From: Cycloclasticus sp. 46_120_T64
GTDB lineage: Bacteria > Pseudomonadota > Gammaproteobacteria > Methylococcales > Cycloclasticaceae
Reading direction: 5' to 3'
Assembly: GCA_002162695.1 (NCBI GenBank)
Contig: MAAM01000006.1
Span: 1 to 64,000, forward strand
DNA: 64,000 bases
Shown: positions 1 through 7,555 of the stretch, one piece after another
Numbering within the stretch: the stretch's first letter is position 1
Layout of the letters: each line of letters opens with the position of its first letter
Notes under the pieces: model-generated
Told to the model about the DNA's origin: nothing
The model's database searches: none
Seen by the model: the letters and a program-made list of their open reading frames with translations, nothing else
Made by a program: the position numbers and the translations under genes

Positions 1-162
1 GATCTTGTTGATCTTGTTGATCTTGTTGATCTTGTTGATCTTGTTGATCTTGTTGATCTTGTTGATCTTGTTGATCTTGTTGATCTTGTTGATCTTGTTG
101 ATCTTGTTGATCTTGTTGGTCTTGTTGGTCTTGTTGGTCTTGTTGGTCTTGTTGGTCTTGTT
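1..162. repeat. 9-bp coding minisatellite, 18 full units
   Basis: On the + strand the sequence is 13 perfect copies of GATCTTGTT (1-117) followed by five copies of GGTCTTGTT (118-162), and the array continues off the left edge. The unit is three codons long, so copy-number change keeps the frame of the overlapping minus-strand gene, where each unit encodes Asp-Gln-Gln. The A/G difference is a silent GAT/GAC change in Asp, so the array has two homogeneous blocks. This is typical of recent slipped-strand expansion. Confidence 0.95.
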
Positions 163-592
163 GGTCTTCGGTGTTGGATGCTGCTAGCTCATCATCATCC
201 TTAAAATCAGTTGCCCGCTCACGTTTATTTTGCTGCTGCGCTAATTTGTCGACAAAGCTATCCGGTTTAAGCTTGAAATACTCCTGCGCCGTCGCCACTC
301 CTTCACAGATATCAAGTAAGACTTGATCAGTCAATGCCGGCTGTTGTTTACAGTACATCGCTATGTTCAGCGCATCTAACTTTTTTAATAGGGTGGTTTT
401 TATTCGTGTTTCTGGCCAACTGAGTCTTTCGGGTCGGGGCAGCTCCCCTGCCAGCAATGCAAGCCGCCATTGCAAAATACCATCAACCCGCTCTAGCAAT
501 TCACCGTGCGCTAAGGTGATAACCGTACTATACAAAGACTCCGGCAACTGATCTAACAGCTGATAACGCTCATCCATGAAAACCAAGCTCAT
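1..592 (-). CDS. RavA-partner protein, N-terminal part (probable VWA/ViaA-like), with Asp-Gln-Gln repeat
   Basis: This reading frame opens with an ATG at 592-590, 19 bases after the ravA stop, and runs without a stop to the window edge, so its C-terminus is missing. The first ~140 residues form a mostly helical, Leu-rich domain that I do not recognise. After a charged stretch ([13 protein letters not shown]) comes an Asp-Gln-Gln tract (about 19 Asp in ~55 residues) that reaches position 1. In E. coli, ravA is followed by viaA, which encodes a von Willebrand factor A partner. Position directly behind ravA is the only reason for the ViaA-like label, because the VWA domain itself would lie outside the window. 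The opposite strand reads as a Leu/Ile repeat over the tract and is a shadow. The frame is certain enough; the function is inference. Confidence 0.6.
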   Translation of the reverse strand, partial: MSLVFMDERYQLLDQLPESLYSTVITLAHGELLERVDGILQWRLALLAGELPRPERLSWPETRIKTTLLKKLDALNIAMYCKQQPALTDQVLLDICEGVATAQEYFKLKPDSFVDKLAQQQNKRERATDFKDDDELAASNTEDQQDQQDQQDQQDQQDQQDQQDQQDQQDQQDQQDQQDQQDQQDQQDQQDQQDQQD

Positions 593-611
593 AAGGTTGG
601 CATGACGAAAT

Positions 612-2138
612 TTATGCCGCTATGGTTGGTAGACCACGATAAGCACTCAGTACAACGTCTAAGCGGCCGACTAAGCTTTGTGCCGATACAATCGATTGAT
701 CCAAACTGACACCTGCCGTTACGATAAATTCTGACTCAAGCCAAATATGTTCAACGACTGAAACCTGCAGCTCATCGATTTGTTGTTGCAGCTTTTGCTC
801 GAACTGCTGAATACTCTGCTGCAAGCTAAATACCTCGGCTAAACGAGCCTCAATAAATACTTTGGTATGTCGTTTAGCCACCATACACGGGATATTTTTA
901 TGTTCAATCAATAACCGATTTTCTGGGTCTGCGATATATCGATCAATATGCTGCCAACGTCCCTCGATATGTGATTGCTGGTAACGATCATCGAAAAACA
1001 GCGTCGATAACTCATCTCGGGTATAACCTTCACCGGCATGGGTTCTATCGTCTTGATCTGGCGGCGAAAGATAAAGCGCTAAGCCGTCTCTATTAGCTTT
1101 TTTCAGGAAAGATTCCTCACGGCTTTGTTCACCTTTTACGGTGTTATAAAGCTTCGCGCCCTGATCATCTAATACCTGTTCTTCGCTATGTGCATCGTCT
1201 TGAAATACTTGCTCCCAAGTGACCACCAATTTATCCAGCCTAAGGGAGTTAAAACCACTACCGATGCCAACTTGAGATTTCAACCAATCGGCAATTAATT
1301 GTTTTTGCCTCGGTTCATCCCATAAACAGTGCTGTAACAACCAACAATCCCAAATACTCACAGTCGATTGTTGATTAGTAAAAGCGGCTACTTTCAATAG
1401 CTTAACGACTTTTCGCCAACGTCTATCGGATACATATAAAGAAATTTCTGCAACGTATAAACGCAATGCGTGTAATAAGTCGAGGACCCCATCAGACAGC
1501 ACTAATTTATCTGCGCCTTGCTGGATCTCGCTAAGCAGTTCGGCATTCAGTTGATCCTCATGATGCGGTGCTTGCAAAGGCGCATCAGACAGATTAAGTA
1601 GCGCAGTGAAATTGTCGGCGGAAACGGCTGTTACTTGATAGCGGCACAAAAAACGGTCATACAAGGCGGCTAGGCTTTCATCCGCTGGTAATTCATTACT
1701 CGCACCAATCACCGAAATGAGTGGAATATGCTCACGCTTATCACCATTATCAAACTCACGTTCATTTAATACGGTTAATAAGGAATTGAGAATGGCACTA
1801 TTCGCTTTGAATATTTCATCGATGAAGGCAATCGTCGCCGATGGTAAATAGTGTTTGGTGAGCCGTTGGTAACGATCATTTTCTAAGGACTTGATCGATA
1901 AGGGGCCGAACAATTCCTCTGGCACAGAGAAACGGGTTAATAGGCGTTCGAAATATTCGCCTTCTTTAAAGGCTAAATGTAGCCGCTGAGCTAAGACACT
2001 TTTAGCGGTACCATGCGCACCCAACAGCAGGGTATGCTCCCCCGCTATCGCCGACAATAACGCCAGTTTTAGCGGGGTTTCACGTTCAATGAGTCCAGTA
2101 CTTAGGGCTTCAAAAAGTCGCTGAAGCCTTTCCTTCAT
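612..2138 (-). CDS. ravA: MoxR-family AAA+ ATPase RavA
   Basis: The 508-residue product matches RavA closely in length (E. coli about 498) and motif order. Walker A is GAHGTAKS at residues 40-47, Walker B is AFIDEI at 104-109, and the sensor segment GASNELPA begins near 145. The segment FSVPEELFGPLSI before Walker B is characteristic of the RavA branch of MoxR ATPases. The C-terminal ~200 residues form the discontinuous RavA-type triple-helix and beta region. RavA works with a VWA protein as a chaperone-like machine and in E. coli is linked to respiratory Fe-S enzymes. Here its ATG overlaps the stop of the DmsBC-like gene (ATGA at 2135-2138), so it is translationally coupled to a nitrate reductase operon. 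A role in assembling or inserting cofactors into that reductase is inference. Confidence 0.85.
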   Translation of the reverse strand: MKERLQRLFEALSTGLIERETPLKLALLSAIAGEHTLLLGAHGTAKSVLAQRLHLAFKEGEYFERLLTRFSVPEELFGPLSIKSLENDRYQRLTKHYLPSATIAFIDEIFKANSAILNSLLTVLNEREFDNGDKREHIPLISVIGASNELPADESLAALYDRFLCRYQVTAVSADNFTALLNLSDAPLQAPHHEDQLNAELLSEIQQGADKLVLSDGVLDLLHALRLYVAEISLYVSDRRWRKVVKLLKVAAFTNQQSTVSIWDCWLLQHCLWDEPRQKQLIADWLKSQVGIGSGFNSLRLDKLVVTWEQVFQDDAHSEEQVLDDQGAKLYNTVKGEQSREESFLKKANRDGLALYLSPPDQDDRTHAGEGYTRDELSTLFFDDRYQQSHIEGRWQHIDRYIADPENRLLIEHKNIPCMVAKRHTKVFIEARLAEVFSLQQSIQQFEQKLQQQIDELQVSVVEHIWLESEFIVTAGVSLDQSIVSAQSLVGRLDVVLSAYRGLPTIAA

Positions 2139-4021
2139 TTATTATCTTTCCAAATGAAAATTGACTTAACTTGCTCAATCGCTTCTTTCAAGGTAGTTGT
2201 TTTAATTGTTTCAATCAGTTCGCCAACTTTGAACTCACGGTGACGATCATACTCAACACCCACTTGCTGCATCTCCGCCAAGCCCGTTTCTTTAGCATGT
2301 TCTTGGAAACCTTCATTTTTCCAGAAAAATGCACCCGGCATGGTCGTTGGAATAACCAAGGCGAAAAACAATGAGCGCTTAATAATCGCAGCGGCCGTTA
2401 AGGTAACAGCCAATACCAACCAAGCAACTAACGATGGTGCAAAGACGATGGTAGCCGCTAGTACAATGGATACAAACAACAACGCATTGCTCAAGTAAAA
2501 TGGCCAAGCAAATCTAGTTATTTGCACATACCAAGACGCTTGTGCCTCACCCTCGCCTGCTTGTAAGTCTTGCGCATGAAACATATGCCCAACAGACTCG
2601 ATAATTAGGCCGATTACAATAACAGTGGCCAACGTCGTTAATATCACCGGTGAAGCCTCACCCGCTATCAGTAGTACCAACGCCATCACCAAGGAACTCA
2701 CCGTTAAGCAGGTAGCAATAAAGCTGCTAGCCGTTTGCCAATGATCCCAATAAGGGCGCGCCTTGATTCGATACAGTTTATACATGTAGTACACGCCCAA
2801 CGGACCACTCAGCACCCCTAATCCCGCGAAGAAATTGGCGATAAGGCTAATATCGAAGAAATTGAAGAAGGTAAAACCCAATAAACTACTGAAAAATAGA
2901 CTCACCCCAGCAATTTCACGACTCACCGGTGAATGTCGTAAATTATAGAAACCCCGATAAAAACGATGTGGCTTACCCAAGTGCATATTCAGTTTGAACA
3001 AGCCAAACGACATCAATACAGTCAGCACGATCAATAACGGAGTAAAGCTAGCCGAGGCTTTAATCGCCGAAAACGCAGCGAAGCCAAACAAATCACCTAA
3101 GATAAGCAGTAAAAACCCACCTACCGCAGCCTGAGCAACCAAGGTAAACGCCACGTGTGAACTTTCATGAGTGAGTAATAATTTCGCCCAATTCCATTCC
3201 TTTTTAGTGCCGTTTTTTGGGTCCAGTACCGGCTTATAAACGCCAGCTGCTTCGTCTTTATGGTATTTCAGCGGCATAGAGTCTGTCCGCGTCATATCTC
3301 GCTTATTTTGCTGTGTTTGTTGGAAGCGAATATTTGGATTGGTGATGTCAGTACGAGGAAACCCAGGAATCTCGGTGAGACTTTGCTCACGGTTTTCCGG
3401 TACATTTTCAATTACCCCAAAGTCCAAGGCATTACCTAGGCAAGCTGATACACACGCCGGTTTTAGGCCGACTTCCAGCCTATCCACACACATATTACAT
3501 TTGCTAACTTCACCCTTAACAGGATCCAGTTGCGGTGCGTTATATGGGCAGACCCATGTGCAATAACCACAACCAAAACAAATATCCGGGTCTTGCAATA
3601 CCGCACCGTATTCTGCGTACTTGGTATAAGCGCGTGTCGGGCAACCTTTTAAACAAACAGGGTCATCGCAATGATTACAGGCCATTGAAATATTAAGCCG
3701 CTGATACTCAGGGTAAGTACCACCCTCGACATACCCCACCGAACGGAACGCAATATGCGCGGGGTTATCATTTTTTTCACTACAGGCCGCTTCACAGGCA
3801 TGACAACCAATACAGTTATCGGCGTTTAAATAAAAGCCATGTTGCTTATAACGATTAGGGTTTTCACCCAAATCGGCATCACCATTAATATTTAGGCTAA
3901 CGTTATGTAGCTCATTACCTTCGGCGGTTAATTCAATTGAATTACCGTATTGGTTCTCAGTTTTGGTTTCTTTATCCCAGAGTAACGCATATTTCGGCTC
4001 ATCACTTCTAACTTCAAACAT
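2135..4021 (-). CDS. DmsB-DmsC-type fusion: four-cluster ferredoxin subunit joined to a membrane quinol anchor
   Basis: A single 628-residue chain joins two parts that are separate genes in DMSO-reductase-type enzymes. Residues ~65-200 hold four Cys groups for [4Fe-4S] clusters (Cys 70/73/76/80, 115/118/123/127, 148/151/154/158 and 175/178/190/194), as in DmsB/NrfC. Residues ~280-590 contain about eight hydrophobic helices resembling the DmsC anchor. There is no signal peptide, so the Fe-S domain should face the cytoplasm next to the catalytic subunit encoded 15 bp upstream. The likely role is to carry electrons from membrane quinol to the nitrate reductase. No NasB/NasC-type NADH reductase is present in the operon, which supports that reading. 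The fusion and the family are clear; the electron donor is inferred. Confidence 0.8.
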   Translation of the reverse strand: MFEVRSDEPKYALLWDKETKTENQYGNSIELTAEGNELHNVSLNINGDADLGENPNRYKQHGFYLNADNCIGCHACEAACSEKNDNPAHIAFRSVGYVEGGTYPEYQRLNISMACNHCDDPVCLKGCPTRAYTKYAEYGAVLQDPDICFGCGYCTWVCPYNAPQLDPVKGEVSKCNMCVDRLEVGLKPACVSACLGNALDFGVIENVPENREQSLTEIPGFPRTDITNPNIRFQQTQQNKRDMTRTDSMPLKYHKDEAAGVYKPVLDPKNGTKKEWNWAKLLLTHESSHVAFTLVAQAAVGGFLLLILGDLFGFAAFSAIKASASFTPLLIVLTVLMSFGLFKLNMHLGKPHRFYRGFYNLRHSPVSREIAGVSLFFSSLLGFTFFNFFDISLIANFFAGLGVLSGPLGVYYMYKLYRIKARPYWDHWQTASSFIATCLTVSSLVMALVLLIAGEASPVILTTLATVIVIGLIIESVGHMFHAQDLQAGEGEAQASWYVQITRFAWPFYLSNALLFVSIVLAATIVFAPSLVAWLVLAVTLTAAAIIKRSLFFALVIPTTMPGAFFWKNEGFQEHAKETGLAEMQQVGVEYDRHREFKVGELIETIKTTTLKEAIEQVKSIFIWKDNK

Positions 4022-4036
4022 ATTCTATACACCCAT

Positions 4037-6241
4037 TTAAAAGCTGCGCATTTCTTTACTGAGCTGCGCCGCTGCTTTTTGATCTTGCAAAATTTCAATT
4101 TTCATAGCTGACTGCTTATACGCAGGCTGACGTGAATGTGGGTCCAATAGGCCCAAGGTCAAGCGGTTAACGCAGTCGAAAAAGTGGAAGGGAATAAATA
4201 CCATATTGCGTGGAACACGCTGCGTTAGCATCGCCATCACCACCGCATCACCACGTCGGGAGACGCAACGTACGTATTCACCCTGACTAATACCCATCTC
4301 ATACGCCGCATCAGGATTAATCTCCATAAACGGAATCGGACTATATTTATTGGTATTACCCAATTTTCCGGTTTTAGTACGGGTATGGAAGTGTTCGACT
4401 AAACGCCCAGTATTCAACCAAAATGGAAAGTCTTCGTCCGGTACTTCGTTATTATCGATGAACGGCAAGGGAATTAATTTTGCCATACCATCGGCATAGC
4501 TAAAGCTTCCATCCTCGGTATATAAACGCTTACCACCGGGTGGTGGCGTTTCTTTCGCCGCAACCTGTTGCTCAGTATAAGGCCATTGAATACCACGACT
4601 TTTTTCAATCAAGTCGTGATCCATGCCTGAAATATCTACTAAGCGGCCTTTCGATAACTCGCGCATTTCATTAAAGACGTCCGCAGGCTTTTCAGGGAAA
4701 TTCATCTCATTGCTTTTTTCAAACTGCTTGGCTAACAGATTAAAAATATCTAAATCAGCTTTTGACTCGCCCGGCGCATCGGTGACTTTACGTACAATGT
4801 TCACACGGCGTTCGGTATTGGTAAACACCCCTTCTTTTTCAGCCCACGTTGCTGCCGGTAAATAAAGGTGTGCGTACTGCGTTGTTTCAACATCGACGTA
4901 TGAATCTTGCACCACGAGGAAATCGAGTTTTTCTAAAATTTTGCGTGTGCGCTCGGTATTCGGCATCGAGGTCATTGGGTTAGTTGCTACTAACCATAAA
5001 CCCTTGATATGCCCAGCCTCAATTGCCGGAAAGATGTCGGTTTGTGCCAAGCCTCGTTTTTTTGGAAAAAACTCGGGGTCCACATTCCAAAACTTACCAA
5101 TTTCTTCACGATGCTCAGGGTTCTCCAACGCTCGATAACCAGGCAAGCCTGAACATGAAGACCACTCGCGTGTTCCCATCGCATTACACTGGCCAGTAAT
5201 CGACAGGCTAGTGCCACCAGGTTTACCAATATTTCCGGTAATTAGGTTGAGGTTGTTAATACCCACAACCCCGTCAGAACCATGTGTACTTTGGTTAATG
5301 CCCATGGTCCAAATACTCATCGCCGAATCGGCTTTCGCATACACCCGCGCAACGTGGCGAATCATATCTTCATTGATACCGCAGATGGCGGATGCCGATG
5401 CAGGATCATACTTTTGAACTTCCGCTTCAAGCTGTTCAAAACCAACGGTATTCGCGGCGATATAGTCCCTATCTTCTAGGTTCTCATTTAAAATCACGTA
5501 CATTAACGCATTCTGCAAGACCACGTCCGTGCCTGGGGTAATCGCCAAGTGAATATCGGCTTTTTGCGCCAACATGGTCACTCGTGGGTCAATTACAATT
5601 ATCGGGAAGTCACGTTTTTCACGAGCTTCTTGCAAACGCCAATAGATAATGGGGTGCTGCTCGGGTAAATTCGAGCCCCAAGCCATCAGACAATCAGTGT
5701 GCTCAAAATCATCGTAACAACCCGGTGGGCCATCAGAACCAAACGAGCGTTTATAACCGGATACCGCAGATGCCATACAGAGCGTGGTATTGCCATCGTA
5801 GTTATTGGTGCCAATCACTCCACGGGTTAATTTACCTAGGGTATAAAACTCTTCCGTCAACAGTTGTCCGGTAGAGACGACCGCAAACGAATCACGACCA
5901 TAAGTCTGTTGAATTTGACGAATTTTATCCGCCATCGTTTCAGCGGCTGAATCCCAGCTTATTTCACGGTAACCCTGATGAATCGAGTCACGAATCAGTG
6001 GTTTATCACCCCGCCCACTAGATTCAAATAATTCATGCTCAAAGATCCCTTTAACACAGAGCTTCCCTTGATTTACGTGTGCATCACCGACCCCACGTGA
6101 ACCAACGACTTTGCCATCGCTATTGGTGCCTATTTCCATAGAACAACCAACGGAGCAGTAGCCACACGTGGCATACGTCCACTTTACAATTTTCTTATCC
6201 GCAATTTTAATGGGATTTTTTTTATTCCGGCCAAATAACAT
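4037..6241 (-). CDS. nasA: Assimilatory nitrate reductase catalytic subunit (Mo-bisMGD)
   Basis: The 734-residue protein belongs to the molybdopterin oxidoreductase family. Residues 26, 29, 33 and 62 give the N-terminal [4Fe-4S] motif (CGYCSVGC ... GKLCVKG). The motif LCMASAV places a Cys at 155 where Nap/Nas enzymes ligate molybdenum. The C-terminal molybdopterin-dinucleotide domain begins near residue 590 (the GRLVEHFHTRTKTGKL segment). There is no twin-arginine signal, so the enzyme is cytoplasmic and assimilatory in type. It is shorter than Klebsiella NasA (about 866 residues) and lacks the C-terminal [2Fe-2S] extension seen there. Genes for nirBD lie upstream and a DmsBC-like electron carrier lies 15 bp downstream. 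Start chosen at the ATG with AGGT just upstream. Other formate-dehydrogenase-like functions are possible in principle, but nirBD and the nitrate transporter make nitrate the clear substrate. Confidence 0.87.
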   Translation of the reverse strand: MLFGRNKKNPIKIADKKIVKWTYATCGYCSVGCSMEIGTNSDGKVVGSRGVGDAHVNQGKLCVKGIFEHELFESSGRGDKPLIRDSIHQGYREISWDSAAETMADKIRQIQQTYGRDSFAVVSTGQLLTEEFYTLGKLTRGVIGTNNYDGNTTLCMASAVSGYKRSFGSDGPPGCYDDFEHTDCLMAWGSNLPEQHPIIYWRLQEAREKRDFPIIVIDPRVTMLAQKADIHLAITPGTDVVLQNALMYVILNENLEDRDYIAANTVGFEQLEAEVQKYDPASASAICGINEDMIRHVARVYAKADSAMSIWTMGINQSTHGSDGVVGINNLNLITGNIGKPGGTSLSITGQCNAMGTREWSSCSGLPGYRALENPEHREEIGKFWNVDPEFFPKKRGLAQTDIFPAIEAGHIKGLWLVATNPMTSMPNTERTRKILEKLDFLVVQDSYVDVETTQYAHLYLPAATWAEKEGVFTNTERRVNIVRKVTDAPGESKADLDIFNLLAKQFEKSNEMNFPEKPADVFNEMRELSKGRLVDISGMDHDLIEKSRGIQWPYTEQQVAAKETPPPGGKRLYTEDGSFSYADGMAKLIPLPFIDNNEVPDEDFPFWLNTGRLVEHFHTRTKTGKLGNTNKYSPIPFMEINPDAAYEMGISQGEYVRCVSRRGDAVVMAMLTQRVPRNMVFIPFHFFDCVNRLTLGLLDPHSRQPAYKQSAMKIEILQDQKAAAQLSKEMRSF

Positions 6242-6248
6242 ATAAAAC

Positions 6249-7169
6249 CTAATTAACTAAACTAACCAATAATTCATTTTTACTAACGAGCACAGAGTCC
6301 CCACCAACACGAAGGGTAATAGAGCGCCCAGTACGTTTATCCATTTCAACTTGTAACAAACTCCTACGCGACTCAGCCGCACCTCGGTCTATCGCAAAGC
6401 TGTAGGTACCATCTCGAACGTCATCGTGTGACGCAATATAGGCGGCAAATACTGGCATTGCTGAACCAATCGGTGGGTCTTCATTTAAGCCGATGCTTGG
6501 ACCGACTAAACGACCATGGAAATTACTATCGCTGGAGGTCGTTTTAGCACTAAACAATAGAATCTCCTGAGCCGCCATCGTAGGCGCACTCGACTGACTC
6601 CAAGCATTGAGATCAAAACGAGCTTTTTCCACAGCTTGTTGCGATTTCAACGGCACAATCAAATAAGGCAGCTCATCAGACACTAACCGCGTGTGATAAC
6701 TTGAATGTTCAATATCACTTTCATCGATTGATAATAGCTGCGCTAATTCACTGCCTGTTGGCGCGTAACGATCGACAACCGGTGAACTCTGTAAGGTAAA
6801 TTGCACAAACTTACTGCCATCATCGGTGGTTGAAATATTAGCCGTAACATCTTGCGACTTTTGTTTCAGCTGAATGCTGGTATAAGAACCTTCAAGTACA
6901 ACCTGCCCCGTTTCAACTAATACGTGGGCGGTGGCTAAAATGGGGTGTCCAGCAAACTCAACCTCACCCTTCGGCGAAAAGATTCTAAGTTTGAATGTTT
7001 GACTATCATCCGTTGAATAGATGAACACCGTTTCCGATAAATTTAATTCCCGCGCTATACGAGCTAATGCCTCTTCAGGCAAAGTATCTGCATGTGGAAA
7101 AACCGCGATTTGCGCGCCCTGAAATGCGGTATTAGTAAATACATCTAAGGTGTAATAAATCGAATTCAT
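6249..7169 (-). CDS. PhzF-family isomerase-like protein
   Basis: The 306-residue product has the two-lobed PhzF/diaminopimelate-epimerase-like fold signature: an N-terminal FTNTAFQGAQIAVF segment, the conserved LNLSETVF with the presumed catalytic Glu near residue 46, and the EVEFAGHPILATAHVL motif. Family members include the phenazine-pathway isomerase PhzF and many proteins of unknown reaction. The usual Gly-Asn-Pro of the first motif is Gly-Ala-Gln here. The gene sits 20 bp after nirD and 8 bp before the nitrate reductase, inside the nitrate operon, where a PhzF relative is not expected. No phenazine genes are present. The family call is firm, the reaction is unknown. Confidence 0.8.
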   Translation of the reverse strand: MNSIYYTLDVFTNTAFQGAQIAVFPHADTLPEEALARIARELNLSETVFIYSTDDSQTFKLRIFSPKGEVEFAGHPILATAHVLVETGQVVLEGSYTSIQLKQKSQDVTANISTTDDGSKFVQFTLQSSPVVDRYAPTGSELAQLLSIDESDIEHSSYHTRLVSDELPYLIVPLKSQQAVEKARFDLNAWSQSSAPTMAAQEILLFSAKTTSSDSNFHGRLVGPSIGLNEDPPIGSAMPVFAAYIASHDDVRDGTYSFAIDRGAAESRRSLLQVEMDKRTGRSITLRVGGDSVLVSKNELLVSLVN

Positions 7170-7189
7170 TTTAGCCGCCCTCGTTTTAT

Positions 7190-7546
7190 TTAACTTGATA
7201 AGCCGATTAGTACACGGCCCTCCGTTACTTTAGTTGGGTAAGCAGCAATTGAAACACCTTCATCTTCCAAGCACTGCCCTGTCTTCAGATTGAAATGTTC
7301 TTTGTAAATAGGCGAGGCTACAACTAGCTCATCCCCTACACTACCAATAATACCACGCGATAAAACATTTGCACCACTAAATGGATCCAAGTTATTCAGC
7401 GCAAATACCTGGTCAATTTGTTTAATATAAAAGAGCGCAATTTGAGTTTCTTCGTGTAATACCGCGGCACCCATATTATTATCGGGAAGATCGTGCAAGG
7501 CGCACACATCAACCCAGTTCAAATCTAATTCTGTAGCTGTTTGCAT
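7190..7546 (-). CDS. nirD: Nitrite reductase small subunit NirD
   Basis: The 118-residue protein has the NirD signature NNLDPFSGANVLSRGIIG followed by VASPIYKEHFNLKTGQCLEDE. NirD has a Rieske-like fold without the cluster-binding Cys/His pairs, and none are present here. It partners with NirB, encoded 9 bp upstream, in NADH-dependent reduction of nitrite to ammonium in the cytoplasm. A good ribosome-binding site (AGGAT) precedes the ATG. Confidence 0.93.
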   Translation of the reverse strand: MQTATELDLNWVDVCALHDLPDNNMGAAVLHEETQIALFYIKQIDQVFALNNLDPFSGANVLSRGIIGSVGDELVVASPIYKEHFNLKTGQCLEDEGVSIAAYPTKVTEGRVLIGLSS

Positions 7547-7555
7547 AGTTATATC

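Noticed and set aside
5-187. Rightward 60-residue Leu/Ile repeat ORF
   Set aside because: It is the shadow of the nine-base repeat that encodes Asp-Gln-Gln in a much longer minus-strand frame continuing from 592.
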